A stretch of 64,000 nucleotides of DNA from Dactylorhiza incarnata (taxonomy: Eukaryota; Streptophyta; Magnoliopsida; Asparagales; Orchidaceae). This document shows, piece by piece, positions 46,196 to 58,530 of this stretch; within the stretch, counting starts at the first letter, position 1; each line of letters starts with the position of its first letter. A program made the translations under genes and the position numbers. The notes below the pieces were generated by a model. It was not told the origin of the DNA, did not search any database, and saw only the letters and a program-made list of their open reading frames with translations. The stretch lies in contig JAWHQI010000040.1 of the NCBI GenBank assembly GCA_033032865.1, positions 12,383,001 through 12,447,000 on the forward strand. Direction: 5' to 3'.

Positions 46196-47921
46196 AATCG
46201 TTAAGATTTTGAATAAGTCGTGCTGGGATGACAATAACCCCAGTAGTTATCTTTCTTTTCTGCATTTTTATTTCCTCTAATCATGTTTTGTTAGTAGTAT
46301 TTTCTTTTCAGTTTTCTTTTGTCTTTTGTTTTTGCGGAGCTGACCCCTGCAGGTATCTTTTCTGGATGACGGACGCTGCAGCTTAGTCCAGGTTTTCACG
46401 CCAATCTTCTGGTGTGCTCATTTCTGAGCACTGGGTACTCTCTTTCCCTAGCATTATTCTGAATTTTATAGCTGCATTTTGCGCATATTGTTTAGTTTAA
46501 GTCTGGGGGGAGTGTACCGAGTGTTCACTACACGTGTACACGTTTTTGCATATCAGAAGTGTATTTTTATTATTGCATACACCACAACACCCACTTGAGC
46601 GCGTACTCATCTGTTTGTTCGCTCTGCTGTGAATTTAATTCTTCCGCTTATTTGGAAAAATCTAGGTGATGGTTTAGAATTATGTAGCAGAGTAAAATGT
46701 TGACTCTAGTAGTGCTCCTAGTCGAGTGCTCGGTTGCATAGAATTTCGTGTAGAGTAGATTTCTTTTTATGCTATGGTTTTATATTTTTCTTATTAGTGT
46801 AAATGTTGTTTACTCTACTCAAATGGTGAATCCGATGGAATCAAACGGTAGCATAGGGATTTGTGTACACGATCGTTAGATTCGTATTGCTTGAGTCGGG
46901 AGAAAGGAGAATCTTTCTCGGTGACTAGAACTTGCCCCAAGCGATTCTTGAAGCATTGGCATAGGATAGTTCTAGTGCGTGAGAATGACGTAGGCCATTA
47001 TTTTGGCCCGGTTGAACTTTTTATTTCATGCCTATCGTCTACCCTTGCTAGCCCCTTTGTGCCTACCCTTTCCTTGATTCAGCTCCACATATATCTCACC
47101 AAAGCCTAAAAGCCTAACCTAGTCGCACACCCAAATCTGAGCTTTAGTTGTAGTTTCATTTACATTTTGGGGGGTGTTGATTGTGGTGTTTATTATGTGA
47201 ACCTGTGGATATGCTCAATTGAAAATTTGCTGAAAGAAAAAGACAAGAAAAAGAAGATTTAAAGAAAAAGAAAAAAAAAATGAAAAGAAAAAGAGAAAAA
47301 GAAAGGTGTGTTTTATTGAAAATCTTGTAGAAAAATTATGTATTGGGAGTAGGCGGTGCACACACCTATGTTGCAAAAGTCCAAGTCTGGGGGTGTGGTG
47401 CACTTGCATTCGATTTTGGGTGCACGGGTAGTTATTCTTAAAGCTCATTTGGGTTAGGTGTTTTAAGCCGTCCTGTTTATCATTGTTTACCTCACCGTAA
47501 CCCAAGCCTCAATCAAAACCTGAAAGTCCTACTGACTCACGTCTTGAACCAATCTAGTGTCGTGGAGAGAATGTGACCGGGCAAGCCTATGGTCACCGAC
47601 ACTGATGGATTTCAGTGGAGTTTATCCGGCATCCCAATCTTGAGCAATGCTCATCTCAGCGCTTCGTTTACTTTCTCCGTATGCATGACCGAATGATTCA
47701 CCGTTGTTCACCATTTTGAGTAGTTGTAATATGCTTTTACTCTTTTAGAAATTTATAAACTGTTTGTATAATCAGTAGTCTTTTCTACTAATTTTCTTAT
47801 GCACGTGAGCATGCGACTTCGCATGGTACTCTGTATTGTAGTTTTAAGCCATCTACTGTTCTTTCCTAGTTCGCTTAGAATTTGTTTGCTCGGGACGCGC
47901 AAACAGTTAAGTCTGGGGGTG
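46196..47921 (+). other. Array B non-coding 3' region (unit 2)
   Basis: Copy of 41364-43088 with the same three PPT-like tracts and the A/G tract (one or two bases longer here). No gene. Confidence 0.78.
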
Positions 47922-49617
47922 TGATGAGTCCTGATTATATACACTTTTATGGACTCATCTGGGCCGTTTAGTTAGTCATTTCACTGCACTTTAGCCCTGT
48001 TTTAGTTCATATTTGTTAATCCATGCTAGGTGCACCTTTTGGCCCATTTTGGTGTGATTTCATGTTTATTTTCATTAGTGGTTTTCATGCACTGTTAGGT
48101 GCCACTTTTAGTGGCTGGATTTGTGGTTGTACGCTAGAACAGGAGTCGTGCAGGTGTTTCCGGTGCAATTCTGCACAGGAACACTGCGCACGATCACTGG
48201 TTCTATTGCGCACGACCACTGGTCGTGCGCCACTGATCGTGTGCACTTAACGCCTTTTTCACGAGTTCTGTTTGGTGCAGTGCGCACGACCACCAACGCC
48301 AGTGCGCACGACCACCGGTCGTGCGCCACTGCTCGTGCGCACTGACCATTAATTTCTGAGTTCTGTTTCATCTATTGCGCACGACCACTGACGCTAGTGC
48401 GCACGACCACCGGTCGTGCGCCACTGGTCGTGCGAACATTTTATTTTATAATTTCTGTCTTTGCAGGTTCCGTCCAGGCAGAGCGCACGATCACAGGATT
48501 CTAGTGCGCACGACCACTGGTCGTGCGCCACTGACCGTGCGCACTGTTTAATTCCAGCGCCTATAAATTCCCTGCTCGCGATTTTAGGTCATGATCTCGC
48601 TTCCAGCCGCCGTTTTCCGCCCGGTTCCGCCCAGTTTCGCCCCTCCACCGTCGCCCACCATCTAGAGGTGCTCCGGGCTTGCTCTTCACGCCTATCTTGA
48701 GCCGGAGTTTCCTCTCGGCCTCCTCCTTCATCCACGAGCTCCAAAGGTAGACCTAGCCGCCATTACCTTCAAGCAAGAGGAAGTGTTGCAACCTCTACCG
48801 GATCGTGACACGAAGAAGACGGGTCCATTGGAGAGTCGTGACAGCTCTCTCTACCCCGGACGTAGTTGTGGACCGAGCTTGGACGCGGATTGACAACCCG
48901 GCGATTCCAACCGTGAATCTTCAACGAGCCTTCGGATTCGGTCGATTTCTTGCCTTGTTCTCCTTTTATTGATGTATTTGCAACTAGATCTAACATTATG
49001 ATGAAGTGTATTTTGATTAAACAGCATTTTTACTTGATTATGTCTATGTGATTGAGTATTTTTGTTTATATTATTGAGGTGCGCCTTGTGGTGTGGTTTG
49101 TTGGTTGTCCGGTGCCGCACTAGCAATTGCTAGTGGCGTGCTTGTCGAAGAGGTGCTTGCGACCCTCATTCCACTAGCCTACTCGCCCATTCGCCTACCG
49201 AAGCGTGGCATCGCGGCCCGTAATCCATTCGCCTATCGAAGCAGCGCGCTCAAGGCCTGCATAGTTCGACTCCATTAGCCTTCTCGTCCATCTGCCCTTG
49301 CGACGCAGCGCGCTCAAGGCCTGCCTAGTCTCCATCCCGCCAAGCGAAGCTTTGCATAGCGGCATTGCATAGGAGTAGTTGATAGCTTTTATTTTATTTT
49401 CCAAAAGCCCAATCACCCCGTTTCCGCATTCCATCCGACGTTAAGGACTTCAATCTCAAGTCCTTCCTCGACATTTAACTCCACCTTACTGTGTTCCTCA
49501 AGAGACCGACACTCGGGGATTTATTCCCAATTTTTATTACTTGAACGATCGGTACACTGCCGTTTCGTGCCGCAGTCGAGCTACCGCCTATAGCGGTGTG
49601 TGAGATTTGCGCCATCA
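47922..49617 (+). repeat. Array B LTR 3
   Basis: 1696 bp outer 3' LTR ending GCGCCATCA before the gtcga target-site copy. A few substitutions relative to LTR 1 (GATTATATAC for GATCATATAC near its start). Confidence 0.93.
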
Positions 49618-50000
49618 GTCGACACCATGAATTTGCTTGAAACCTTTAGCCACTAATCGCCCTTTGAATGTAAGTACATTCTCATCCATGTCGGTCTTCT
49701 TCTTGAAGACCCACTTGCACCCTATGGGTCGTACCCCTTCTAGTGGTTCCACCAAGGTCCAAACTTGGTTTGCATACATGGAGTCCATTTCAGATTTCAT
49801 GGCGTCAAGCCACTTCTCAGAGTCCGGTCCATTTATAGCCTCTTGGTAGGTTGCAGGCTCATCATCATGATCCATAAGCAACACATTACCTATCTAGGAC
49901 ATGAGAAATCCATATCTCTCAGGCTCAAATCTTGGTCTACCAGATCTACGTAGGACTTGTGTTTCTTGAGCACGCTCTCTAACTACAACTTCTTGTAGTC
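49618..50000 (-). pseudogene. Copia-1 start of reverse transcriptase
   Basis: Minus-strand sequence with VLRRSGRPRFEPERYGF, a TAG, then ATYQEAINGPDSEKWLDAM, GCKWVFKKKTDMDENV and GRLVAKGFKQIHGVD. These are the first conserved RT blocks of copia elements. It ends at array B, and the frame resumes at 38256. One internal stop lies near 49895. Confidence 0.87.
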
Positions 50001-50060
50001 CTTGCTTAGGTTCCAATTCCGGTTAGTTCTCAGTTTGTGGTTCTTGAACTTCTTCAAGTT

Positions 50061-50500
50061 CTACCTTTGTTGTCTTTCTAGATAAAAACTCTTTCTCCAA
50101 AAAGACACCAGTCCTTGCGACAAATACTTTGCCCTCAGACGGCAGGTAGAAGTATTACCCTTTGGTCTCCCTAGAATACCCCACCAGGTAACACTTATCC
50201 GACTTGGGTTCCATCTTGTCAGGCATTTGACGTCGCACGTATGCCTCACAGCCCTAAATCTTAATAAAGACATACTAGGACGCTTCCCAGTCCATATCTC
50301 ATATGGTGTCTTTAGAACCATTTTCGTTGGAGCACGATTTAAAGTGAAAGTAGCAGTCTCTGGAGCAAATCCCCAAAAGGAAATGGGCAAATCTGCATAA
50401 CTCATCATCGATCGCACCATGTCTAACAAAGTACGATTCCTTCTCTCAGAAACACCATTATGTTGTGGTGTTCTAGGTGGAGTGAGTTGTGATACAATAC
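50061..50500 (-). pseudogene. Copia-1 integrase, second half
   Basis: Minus-strand frame with TPQHNGVSERRNRTLLDMVR (the catalytic Glu is in SERRN), LPISFWGFAPETATFTLNR and TPYEIWTGKRPSMSLLRF, then a shifted continuation to about 50061. It ends at the edge of element C (50501). The remaining integrase lies at 58531 onward. Confidence 0.87.
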
Positions 50501-52070
50501 TTACATGCTTACGACAAGTGCACCGGTCGTACAAGTAATAAAAGTTGTGAGAGACTCCCCGAATATCGTTCTTAGAGGATTGCAAGTTGGGGTGTATGAT
50601 TTCTTCTTAAGGAAATTGATTATAAAGACTGATATGCTAATAATAAAAAGGGGGGTTTGATCTTGGGTTTCCTAAATTAACAACAATGAAAGAAAATGCG
50701 GGCCTAAAGCACCGCTTCGCTTGGCGGGATGGAATGCAGGATGCAATGTCGTGCTTCGGTAAGCGGGTGGATGAGAAGGCTAGCGGATGGACGATTCGTA
50801 ACCGATAGAGTGAGGTTCGTAGGCACCTCGTCACGGAACACGCAACTAGCAATTGCTAGTGCGGTGCACAACGGAGCGGTGGAGTGGATGGTGGAATGGG
50901 GCGCTCCTCAACTCACATAAACCACGACAACTCTCATAAGCATGAAATTATATTAGCTTAAACAAAGGGTTTATGAACATCATCCAAAATAACACACATA
51001 CAATGGAAAAACCTTAAGCCATGCACAAGGGGAAAGATGTAACCGAAGCTCGAAGACTTTGTTGAAGGTTCTCGGTCGGAATCGTAGGTTTGTGAAGCCT
51101 CGTCCGTGATCGGTCTTCAGTTGTCGTCCGGGGTCCAGAGAAGCTATCACCTTCCTCTACTTTACCCATATTCTTTGTGATTTAGATCAAGCTAACTCTT
51201 GTTGGACACGCCTTGAATGCAGCGGAGACTTTCCGTCGATGGCGTTCATGAGCTCGTGGATGATGGAGGAGGCCGAGGAGGAAGCTATGGCGGAAGATTT
51301 GCAAGAAAATGGTTGCCGGAGCTTCTCCCAGGTCGAACGGTGGTGGAGAGGCGAAATGCCCAGACTAGAGAAGAAATGGCGGGTTCTCAAGTCTTTTTCC
51401 GGATCCACTCCAAAGCCAGCAGATTTCCTGGCTTATATACTAAGACAGCAAAAATTAAGTCACGCACGGACGAACGCACGACTGTGCGAAGACTGTGCAT
51501 TATTAATGAAAAAGAAATTCCATGAGGAAGAAGCAGCAGCGCCCGTGAGTTTAACTCACGCACGGTCAAAGCCACCCGTGCGTAAAAATGCACAACTAAT
51601 TCCAGACGGCCTAAAAAACAGGCTTAACAGGCGATCGTGCATTTCCTTCGCGCACGGGCAACTGCTCGTCCGTAAAAACGCACGATCAAAGTCAGAACAT
51701 CATTTTCTTCCCCAGATGAGGGCGCACGACCGCAGCCGTTCGTGCGTCAAGGAAAATGCACGACCATGCGATATATGCAGACATGAATTCTGGGTAAAAT
51801 AGGATGATCCATCCACCTGCATAAACATCAACACAGCTGGGAATACCCTTCCAGCTCAATACAAATACAGAATAAAAGGTTAGGGAGCACCATGTGCTTA
51901 CCCCCAACAATAAGAAGCACAAAAGCATACCAAGACGGGCCTAAATAGTGCACATAGCGCGGAAGTGATTATAAGAGAAATACAAGCAATTATAGCTCGA
52001 ATAGGACGTGCGCAAGAGTGAAAACTAGCCCGGATGAGTCCATAAAATCGTATAAATATTGGACTCATCA
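50501..52070 (-). repeat. Element C 3' LTR
   Basis: About 1570 bp. The minus strand begins TGATGAGTCC, with GGACTCATC 21 bases later. Cluster of CGCACG and CGTGCG words at 51460-51780. TATA box (TATATAAG) at 51433-51440 on the minus strand. The 187-codon plus-strand ORF at 51239-51802 is a by-product of these repeats. Confidence 0.9.
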
Positions 52071-53903
52071 CACCCCCAGACTTAACCATTTGCTCATCCT
52101 GAGAAAATCATCCCTTATGCGGACGGGAAAAAGGATTAGCTGGCTTAACAATTGTAGATGCAGAGTACCATGCGAAGTCGCATGCTCGCACGTATAGAAA
52201 TGCAATTGACAAAATTTTTAATTATACAAATACTTTGTAATAATCTAAGAGCGTAATTATATATTATTTCTACTCAAAAGTTGAATCTCGATGAATCGTC
52301 CGGTCTCGCGTAAGAAGAAAGTAAACTGATCGGTGAGGCTAGTATTGCTCAGGATCATTACTCGGAAAAATATCCATTGAAATCCATCAATGTCGGTGAC
52401 CATAAGCTCACCCGGTCACACTCTCTCCACGACACTAGTTTGATTCATTGTGTGAGTCAATAGGACTTTAGGATAAATACGGGGCTTGGGATTCGGTAGG
52501 GTTTACAATGATAAACATGAAGGTTTCCGCACCTAACCCATAAGAGCTCTCGTTAAGGAAATTATCCAAGCATCACAATAAAAACACGGGTGCACCACAC
52601 CCCCTTGAACTTGAAAACATGGGTGTGTGCATCGCCTACTCCCAATATACATCTCAAAAAGATTTTTAATTAAACTCTTTTCTTGACCACATTTTTTTTT
52701 CTTTTTTTTTATTCTCGCACTTTATTCAGCGAATAAACTGAGAAAGCACAGACCACACTTTCACAAAATTTACACCGCATCAACGCCCTCAATTGATGAT
52801 AATAAAACACCAGAGCTCGGATTGGGTGTGCGACTAGGATTAGCTTGTAGGCTTTGGTGAAATAAAAGTGGAACTGAATCAAAGGACAGGGTAGGCACGA
52901 CGGAGCTAGCGAGGATTAAGATATGGCCGGTATACAAAGCTCAACCTGGCCAAAATGAAGGCCTACATGATGCTCACGCTTTGAACTAACTTATGTCAAT
53001 GCTTCGAAAGTCGCTTGGGGCAAGTTCTTAGCCACTGAGAAATATAATTCTTCCTCCCGACTCGAGCAATTCAAACCTAGCAACCGTTTACACACATTCC
53101 TACGCTACCGTCGGATTCACACTATATTCACCACATTTTAGGAGAATTGACAATTATTACGCAAATAGACAAGATTACAAAACTATAAGCATAAAGAAAA
53201 ACTTATTCTACACACAATTCTATGCAAGACGCGAGTACTCGACTAGAGCACTACGGGAGTCAACCTTTTACTCCGTCTTACAACCCTAAGCTAGCACAAC
53301 AATTTTCCCAATCCTACAAAAGAAACGAGCTAGACTCATCATGTGCCTACGATTAAGTGCGCTCTATAGTGGGTGTTGTGGTGTGCTATGAGAATGAAAA
53401 TAAAAATAAGATTGTAACTTCTAGTATGTTGTGCTTATGTGCACGTGCAAGTGGGTAACGACAAGCTACTCTCCCCAGACTTAAATCTAAACATCACAGA
53501 ATACAATACTCCATTCATAAAAAAACGTAGGAGGAGAGGTTACCCCATGCTCAGAAATGAGCATACCGGAAGATTGGCATTAAAGTGTAAATTAGCTCAC
53601 CGCGTCCGCCATTAACGTTGTCATACCTACAAAAATTGCTCCGGCACCACACAGAACATAAACAAAACTGTCGGCATTGATATTAGTCATGAGAAGATAA
53701 ATGCGGCATAGACAAACGATACGACAATGATGAAAATAACATAAAAGAAAAAAATTGTCCACAGCCACACCCTAGGGACGATGCCCTAGTAGAATAATAT
53801 CAAGTACATAGTCAAAATAATAGTGCACCCAGGATATTTAAAAGAAACAAAACTACTAACAACAACAATAGGCCCTGGAAGAGGTAGTTGAGTAATCACT
53901 AGA
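52071..53903 (-). other. Element C non-coding 3' region with PPT-like tracts
   Basis: No gene is supported. Tracts matching those of B appear in order: PPT TAAGTCTGGGGGTG at 52071-52085, CAAGTTCAAGGGGGTGTG at 52596-52613, and ATTTAAGTCTGGGGAGAG at 53469-53486. A pyrimidine-rich stretch (plus strand) at 52674-52735 corresponds to B's A/G tract. Confidence 0.75.
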
Positions 53904-55159
53904 GAGAAAGTGGAGGAGAATGCGGAGGAGGTGGAGTAGGAGTACGCATCCGCCAAGATCGCGATGTAGAAGCCCGGGTAGGGACCGCAGGAGGCTCAAC
54001 TCCCAAGTGTGCACTAATCCGTGAGGAAAGTTCGTACTGCATGGCCATAGCATCCTCCATGTGCACGAACCTATCGTAAAACTCAGGATACTGCTGCTTG
54101 ATGCTATGCCGCTAGGCGTACCATTGAGCAGTAGGAAAGACGGAGTGGGGCACATCAGGGGGCTGCCTACTCGTCCCAGCCGAGGTACTAGCCTCGGCAG
54201 TATCGGCACGAACAGCGCGCTCAACACATCCTGACCCAACTTCGCGGACTTGGTAGCTCCAATTGTCGCCATGCCGCACCTTCTGAATCAACTTTAATGC
54301 CGCCATCATAGATAAAGAAATATGGTAATCCCTGGAGACGACTGTCATGGGCGGAAACGAATCCCAGATGCCAAGTCCTTTGGCGATCCGAGTGATATAC
54401 TGCGATCCTCCGATTGACTTCAGGGGGAGGTAGGTGTCCTGGAGAAGAAGATATTGGGCGAGCACTCACCCGAGATGGAGAGGTACACCCTCATGCATGC
54501 TAAAGAGGTAGAGGGGATCCTGCCAGCCCACTACATTCTAGCTCATGGCACGGGCATTCATGTTATGCCCGATCAAGTGCTGGACATAGCGGTGCACGGT
54601 GGAAATAATATGGGTAGACTTTGATGCACGAGCCTCGTACTGCTGATCCCGTCCCGTAATGGACTGCCAGAATTCGCAAGGAGATACTCCCTCAAGGAAC
54701 TTATCCGGATGGTTGATAATGTCCGTCTGCATGAGTTCGTCGTGGGTGTAACTTCTGGCGCAAACCGCCAGTTGGCCAACACCCATGGTATGGGTACGGC
54801 CCTTCATACGGAACGAAACCGACAAGGGCTCTCTGATTTCCTCATTGGCGTGATCAAGGATGCGAAAGATGGAAAGGAACTCAAGTGTGAGTTCACGGTA
54901 GCCCAACTCCATAATGGAGAATAGATTTCTCCATGATCCCACGTCGAGTAGCCCTGCCACCGCCACATCCAAATGCACGGATCGAAGATCCGGGACAGAA
55001 ACGATGATCTAGGAATGTTTTCTGTCGCAGCAAATTATACATTTCCAAAAATTCAGGCCTCCCTAAATGCAGCATTGCCTCAGCACCAAGATCTTCCGCC
55101 CTTGAAGAAGATGCTCCTCCACCGCGGAACATCCGGCTCACCACCTTCTTGACACCCAT
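53904..55159 (-). pseudogene. Element C second gene, ATHILA ORF-1-like
   Basis: Minus-strand, broken by a frameshift near 54930 and several stops (near 54538, 54480 and 54112). It starts MGVKKVVSRMFRGGGASSS, then HLGRPEFLEMYNLLRQKTFL and, after the shift, YRELTLEFLSIFRI, VSFRMKGRTHTMGVGQLAV and YTHDELMQTDIINHP. It ends with PPPPHSPPLSL. The order YxxLTLEFLS, then VSFR, then a GxxxLA block resembles the plant ATHILA ORF-1 family as I know it. Function of that family is unknown. It follows the knuckle gene in the same orientation, and its loss in B may be a deletion. Confidence in the family is moderate. Confidence 0.5.
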
Positions 55160-55696
55160 GGAGCTTCACTCAAGAGCTACGGAAGTGGAAAGAAGGGGAG
55201 TGGAAGAGAAAACGAAAGAGAAGATGGAAAAGAGGGAGGACAAATCGCGCACGGGAGAGGGAGTTGCGAATCGCACGACGGAGAGGTTTAGGGCCAGCGT
55301 GCGATTTCATCGGGAAGAAGAAGAGTTTTAAAAAAAATAAAAATCGCACGGTCGTGCTATTTGATCACGCACGAGCAATCCAATCGTGCGATTGCAAAAA
55401 TCTGCCCCAAATTTCCCAATTTTTTTATGATTTGATCAAATCGGGAAAAACGATGTGCGCGCTCCAAAATAAAAGGGAAGAACAGAGAAATACTCAAAAA
55501 CAGCGAATGCTCTACTACCATCTCCACAGGGCGCGCGGTGCGCGAAAGCTATCAAAAACAAGTGATAAAACTTGCAAAGTGCAAATAATAAGGAAAACTA
55601 TAATGTTGATAAAATTTAAATTAACTACTCCTACGCCTAGATAACTACTGAATTTTCTGTCTTCCCAGCATGACTTATTTAGCACTAATCACAACT
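55160..55696 (-). other. Element C spacer between its two genes
   Basis: No gene is supported. It includes CGCACGGTCGTGC-type inverted words at about 55240-55395, like those of the C LTR but inside the internal region. Confidence 0.5.
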
Positions 55697-56796
55697 CTAG
55701 CTAATGGGTCTATGAAAAGAAAAGTGAACAGGTAACTGGTTTATTATTCATGTCGGTAGCAGGTACCGATACAGCGACAAAGCAGTTACCCCCATACCTG
55801 AATATATATATTTGCACTGAACGTTGGGCAGGGGTAAGAAGTATGAAGAAGACTTCTCAATGTCTGTCTACATACGCAGCTGATTCATTCCCTCGTCGGT
55901 CTGCACAGCGGGCCCGACAACTTCCTGATTCAGATCCAATGTGGAATCCTGCGATGAATCAAACACGGGAGTGGGGTGAAGAAACAAAATTAGAAGAATA
56001 ACATAAAATAATTTCACCTTTGGGAGGGATCCCGGTATCACTCCCGATAGGATGGCCCAATGAAATATTGTTGGCATTATCGATAATGATGCAGGTCTCG
56101 GCAGTATCAACGGTGGTCTTGCCCAAGATTTGGACTTCTGTCCCTGGTGCAAAGGTAACTTCCTCTTCACCTTGAGGGTTGTCCTCCTTCATAGGGATAG
56201 ACACAATATATAGTTCTCCTGCCTCATCCTTCGAAACACTCTCAACAGTGTCGTCAGAAGCAGATGTAGTAATATGCACAAAAGAAGGAGAAATAGTGCT
56301 CGAACAAAGGTCATGCACCACTACCTCTCGAAGAATTGAATCATCACATTGTGATATAAGTACAGGGAAGATGGGCTCCGCCATGTCAGAGTCCAGATTA
56401 ACCACACATCTAATGTTTGTATCCAAATCATTCCCTTCAAAGCATGGAGGTGTCCAGCTCATCATCCTCGTCTACTTGGCGAAGAAACTCGGCACAATCC
56501 TTTAAGGCATGGTCTGTGCTCTGACAAAACAGACACTGTTTTGTATTCTTCTTTGGTCCAAATAGGGCCGGAGATGAATTCAAAAACGACATTTGCGGAG
56601 CAGAATGATAACCATAGGACTTAGGCACACTGAGGGTACCATGTGATATTGGCGCCCGATACATTGAGTCTAAGGTACTATGGCCACCATCTCCCGATGG
56701 GCATCTATCACTAGCATGGGAGATATCTCCACACCAATGGCAACGAAATGCAGACCATATTGCATGGAGATACTCAGATTCGACAGAAAGACCCAA
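55697..56796 (-). pseudogene. Element C two-knuckle protein
   Basis: Homologue of the B protein on the minus strand. The first frame (56796-56437) has MGLSVESEYLHAIW, the knuckles CHWCGDISHASDRC and CLFCQSTDHALKDC, and EDDELDT. A shift near 56450 leads to a second frame (56465-55959) with an acidic, Ser-rich middle. After more shifts the last codons (55697-55738) read QLPVHFSFHRPIS and stop, identical in protein to B but with five synonymous third-base differences. Breaks in the middle make it non-functional, yet both ends are preserved. Confidence 0.7.
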
Positions 56797-56943
56797 ATGT
56801 GCAATACACTACACCTAGCAATAAATAATTAAAGCACCCTATAAAAGGACAAGATAAACAAGACAAATAATCAAACAGAGAAACTAAAAAAAAAATCTTT
56901 ACAAGAAACTTTCCAAACAAAAGAATCACATCGCCAGTTACAA

Positions 56944-56961
56944 TCCCCGGCAACGGCGCCA
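56944..56961 (-). other. Element C primer-binding site
   Basis: Minus strand TGGCGCCGTTGCCGGGGA, six bases from the 5' LTR end, identical to A and B. Confidence 0.87.
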
Positions 56962-56967
56962 AAAACT

Positions 56968-58530
56968 TGACACACTTACGGAAAGTGCATTGGTCGTACA
57001 AGTAATAAAAGTTGGGAGAGACTCCCCCAATATCGTTCTCAGAGGATTGCAAGTTGGGGTGTATGATTTCTCATTAGGGAAATTGATTATAAAGATTGTA
57101 ATGCTAATAATAAAAAGGGGGGTTTGATCTTGGGTTTCCTAAATTAACAACAATGAAAGAAAATGCGGGCCTAAAGCACCGCTTCGCTTGGCGGGATGGA
57201 ATGCAGGCCGCACCGTGCTTCGGTAAGCGGGTGGACGAGAAGGCTAGCGTATGGATGATTCTTAACCGGCGGAGTGAGGGTTGTAGGCACCTCATCATGG
57301 AACACGCAACTAGCAATTGCTAGTGTTCTGCACAACGGAGCGGTGGAGTGGATGGTGGAATAGGGCGCTCCTCAACTCACATAAACCACAAAACTCTCAT
57401 AAGCATGAAATTATTTTAGCTTAAACAAAGGGTTTATGAACATCATCCAAAATAACACACATACAATGGAAAAACCTTAAGTCATGCACAAGGGGAAAGA
57501 GGTAACCGAAGCTCGAAGACTTTGCTGAAGGTTCTCGGTCGGAATCGTAGGTTTGTCAAGCTTCATCTGTGCTCGGTGTTCAGTTGCCATCCGGGGTGTC
57601 CAGAGGAGTTGTCACCTTCCTCTACTTTACTCGTCTTCTTCGTGGTTTAGCTCAAGCTAACTCTTGTTGGACACACCTTGAATGCAGCGGAGACTTTCCG
57701 TCAATGGCTTTCTTGAGCTCGTGGATGATGGAGGAGGCCGAGGAGGAAGCTTTGGCGGAAGATTTGCAAGAAAATGGTTGTCGGAGCTTCTCCTAGGTCG
57801 AACGGTGGTGGAGAGGCGAAATGCCTGGACTAGAGTGGAAATGGCGGGCTCTCAAGTCTTTTTCCGGATCCTCCCCAAAGCCAGCAGATTTCCTGGCTTA
57901 TATACTAAGACAGTAGAAATTAAGTCACGCACGGTCGAACGCACGACCGTGCGAAGACCGTGCATTATTAACGAAAAATAAATGCCTTGAGAAAGAAGCA
58001 GCAGCGCCCGTGCATTTTACTCACGCACGGTCAAAGCCGCCCATGCGTAAAAATGCACGACCAATTCCAGACGGCCTAAAAACCAGGCTTAATAGGCGAT
58101 CATGCATTTCCTTCACGCATGGGCAACTGCCCGTGCGTAAAAACGCACGATCAAAGACAGAACATCATTTTCTACCCCAGATGAGGGTGCACAATTGCAG
58201 TCGTACGTGCGTCAGGGAAAATGCACGATCGTGCGATATATGTAGACATGACTACTGGGTAAAATAGGATTATCCATCCACCTGCATAAACATCAACACG
58301 GCTGGGAATACCCTTCATGCTCAATACAAATACAGAATAAAAAGTTAGGGAGCACCATGTGCTTACCCCCAACAACAAGAAGCACAAAAGCATACAAAGA
58401 CGGTCCTAAATAGTGCATATAGCGCGAAAGTGATTATAAGAGAAAAACAAGCAATTATAGCTAGGACGTGCACAAGAGTGAAAACTAGCCCGGATGAGTT
58501 CATAAAATCGTATAAATATTGGACTCATCA
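56968..58530 (-). repeat. Element C 5' LTR
   Basis: 1563 bp, TGACACACTT to GGACTCATCA on the plus strand. TATATAAG on the minus strand at about 57898-57905. CGCACG/CGTGCG cluster at 57920-58245. Roughly 90 percent similar by eye to 50501-52070, hence older than array B. Confidence 0.9.

Larger units (their letters stand above)
38257..49617 (+). mobile_element. Array B: tandem non-autonomous LTR retrotransposon, three LTRs
   Basis: 11.36-kb insertion flanked by gtcga at 38252-38256 and 49618-49622, an exact 5-bp TSD. It is LTR 38257-39952, internal 39953-43088, LTR 43089-44784, internal 44785-47921, LTR 47922-49617. Periods are 4832 and 4833 bp, and the units differ at only a handful of sites. 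Each unit has a tRNA-Asp-type primer-binding site and one intact ORF, but no pol. It interrupts copia-1's RT between IHGVD and the following NDENFSLV. Near-identity and intact ORFs indicate a recent event. Confidence 0.93.
50501..58530 (-). mobile_element. Element C: non-autonomous LTR retrotransposon related to B
   Basis: 8.03 kb flanked by exact aatac copies (50496-50500 and 58531-58535). LTRs 50501-52070 and 56968-58530, tRNA-Asp-type primer-binding site 56944-56961, PPT 52071-52083. The internal region has a broken two-knuckle protein gene homologous to B's and a second decayed gene (53904-55159) that B lacks. No pol. The left LTR starts TTACAT where the right one has TGACAC, so the terminal dinucleotide is mutated there. 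It splits copia-1's integrase core. Confidence 0.9.

Noticed and set aside
51239..51802. 187-codon plus-strand ORF
   Set aside because: Lies wholly in the C LTR over the palindrome cluster. The copy in the other LTR is broken into pieces, and no domain is seen.
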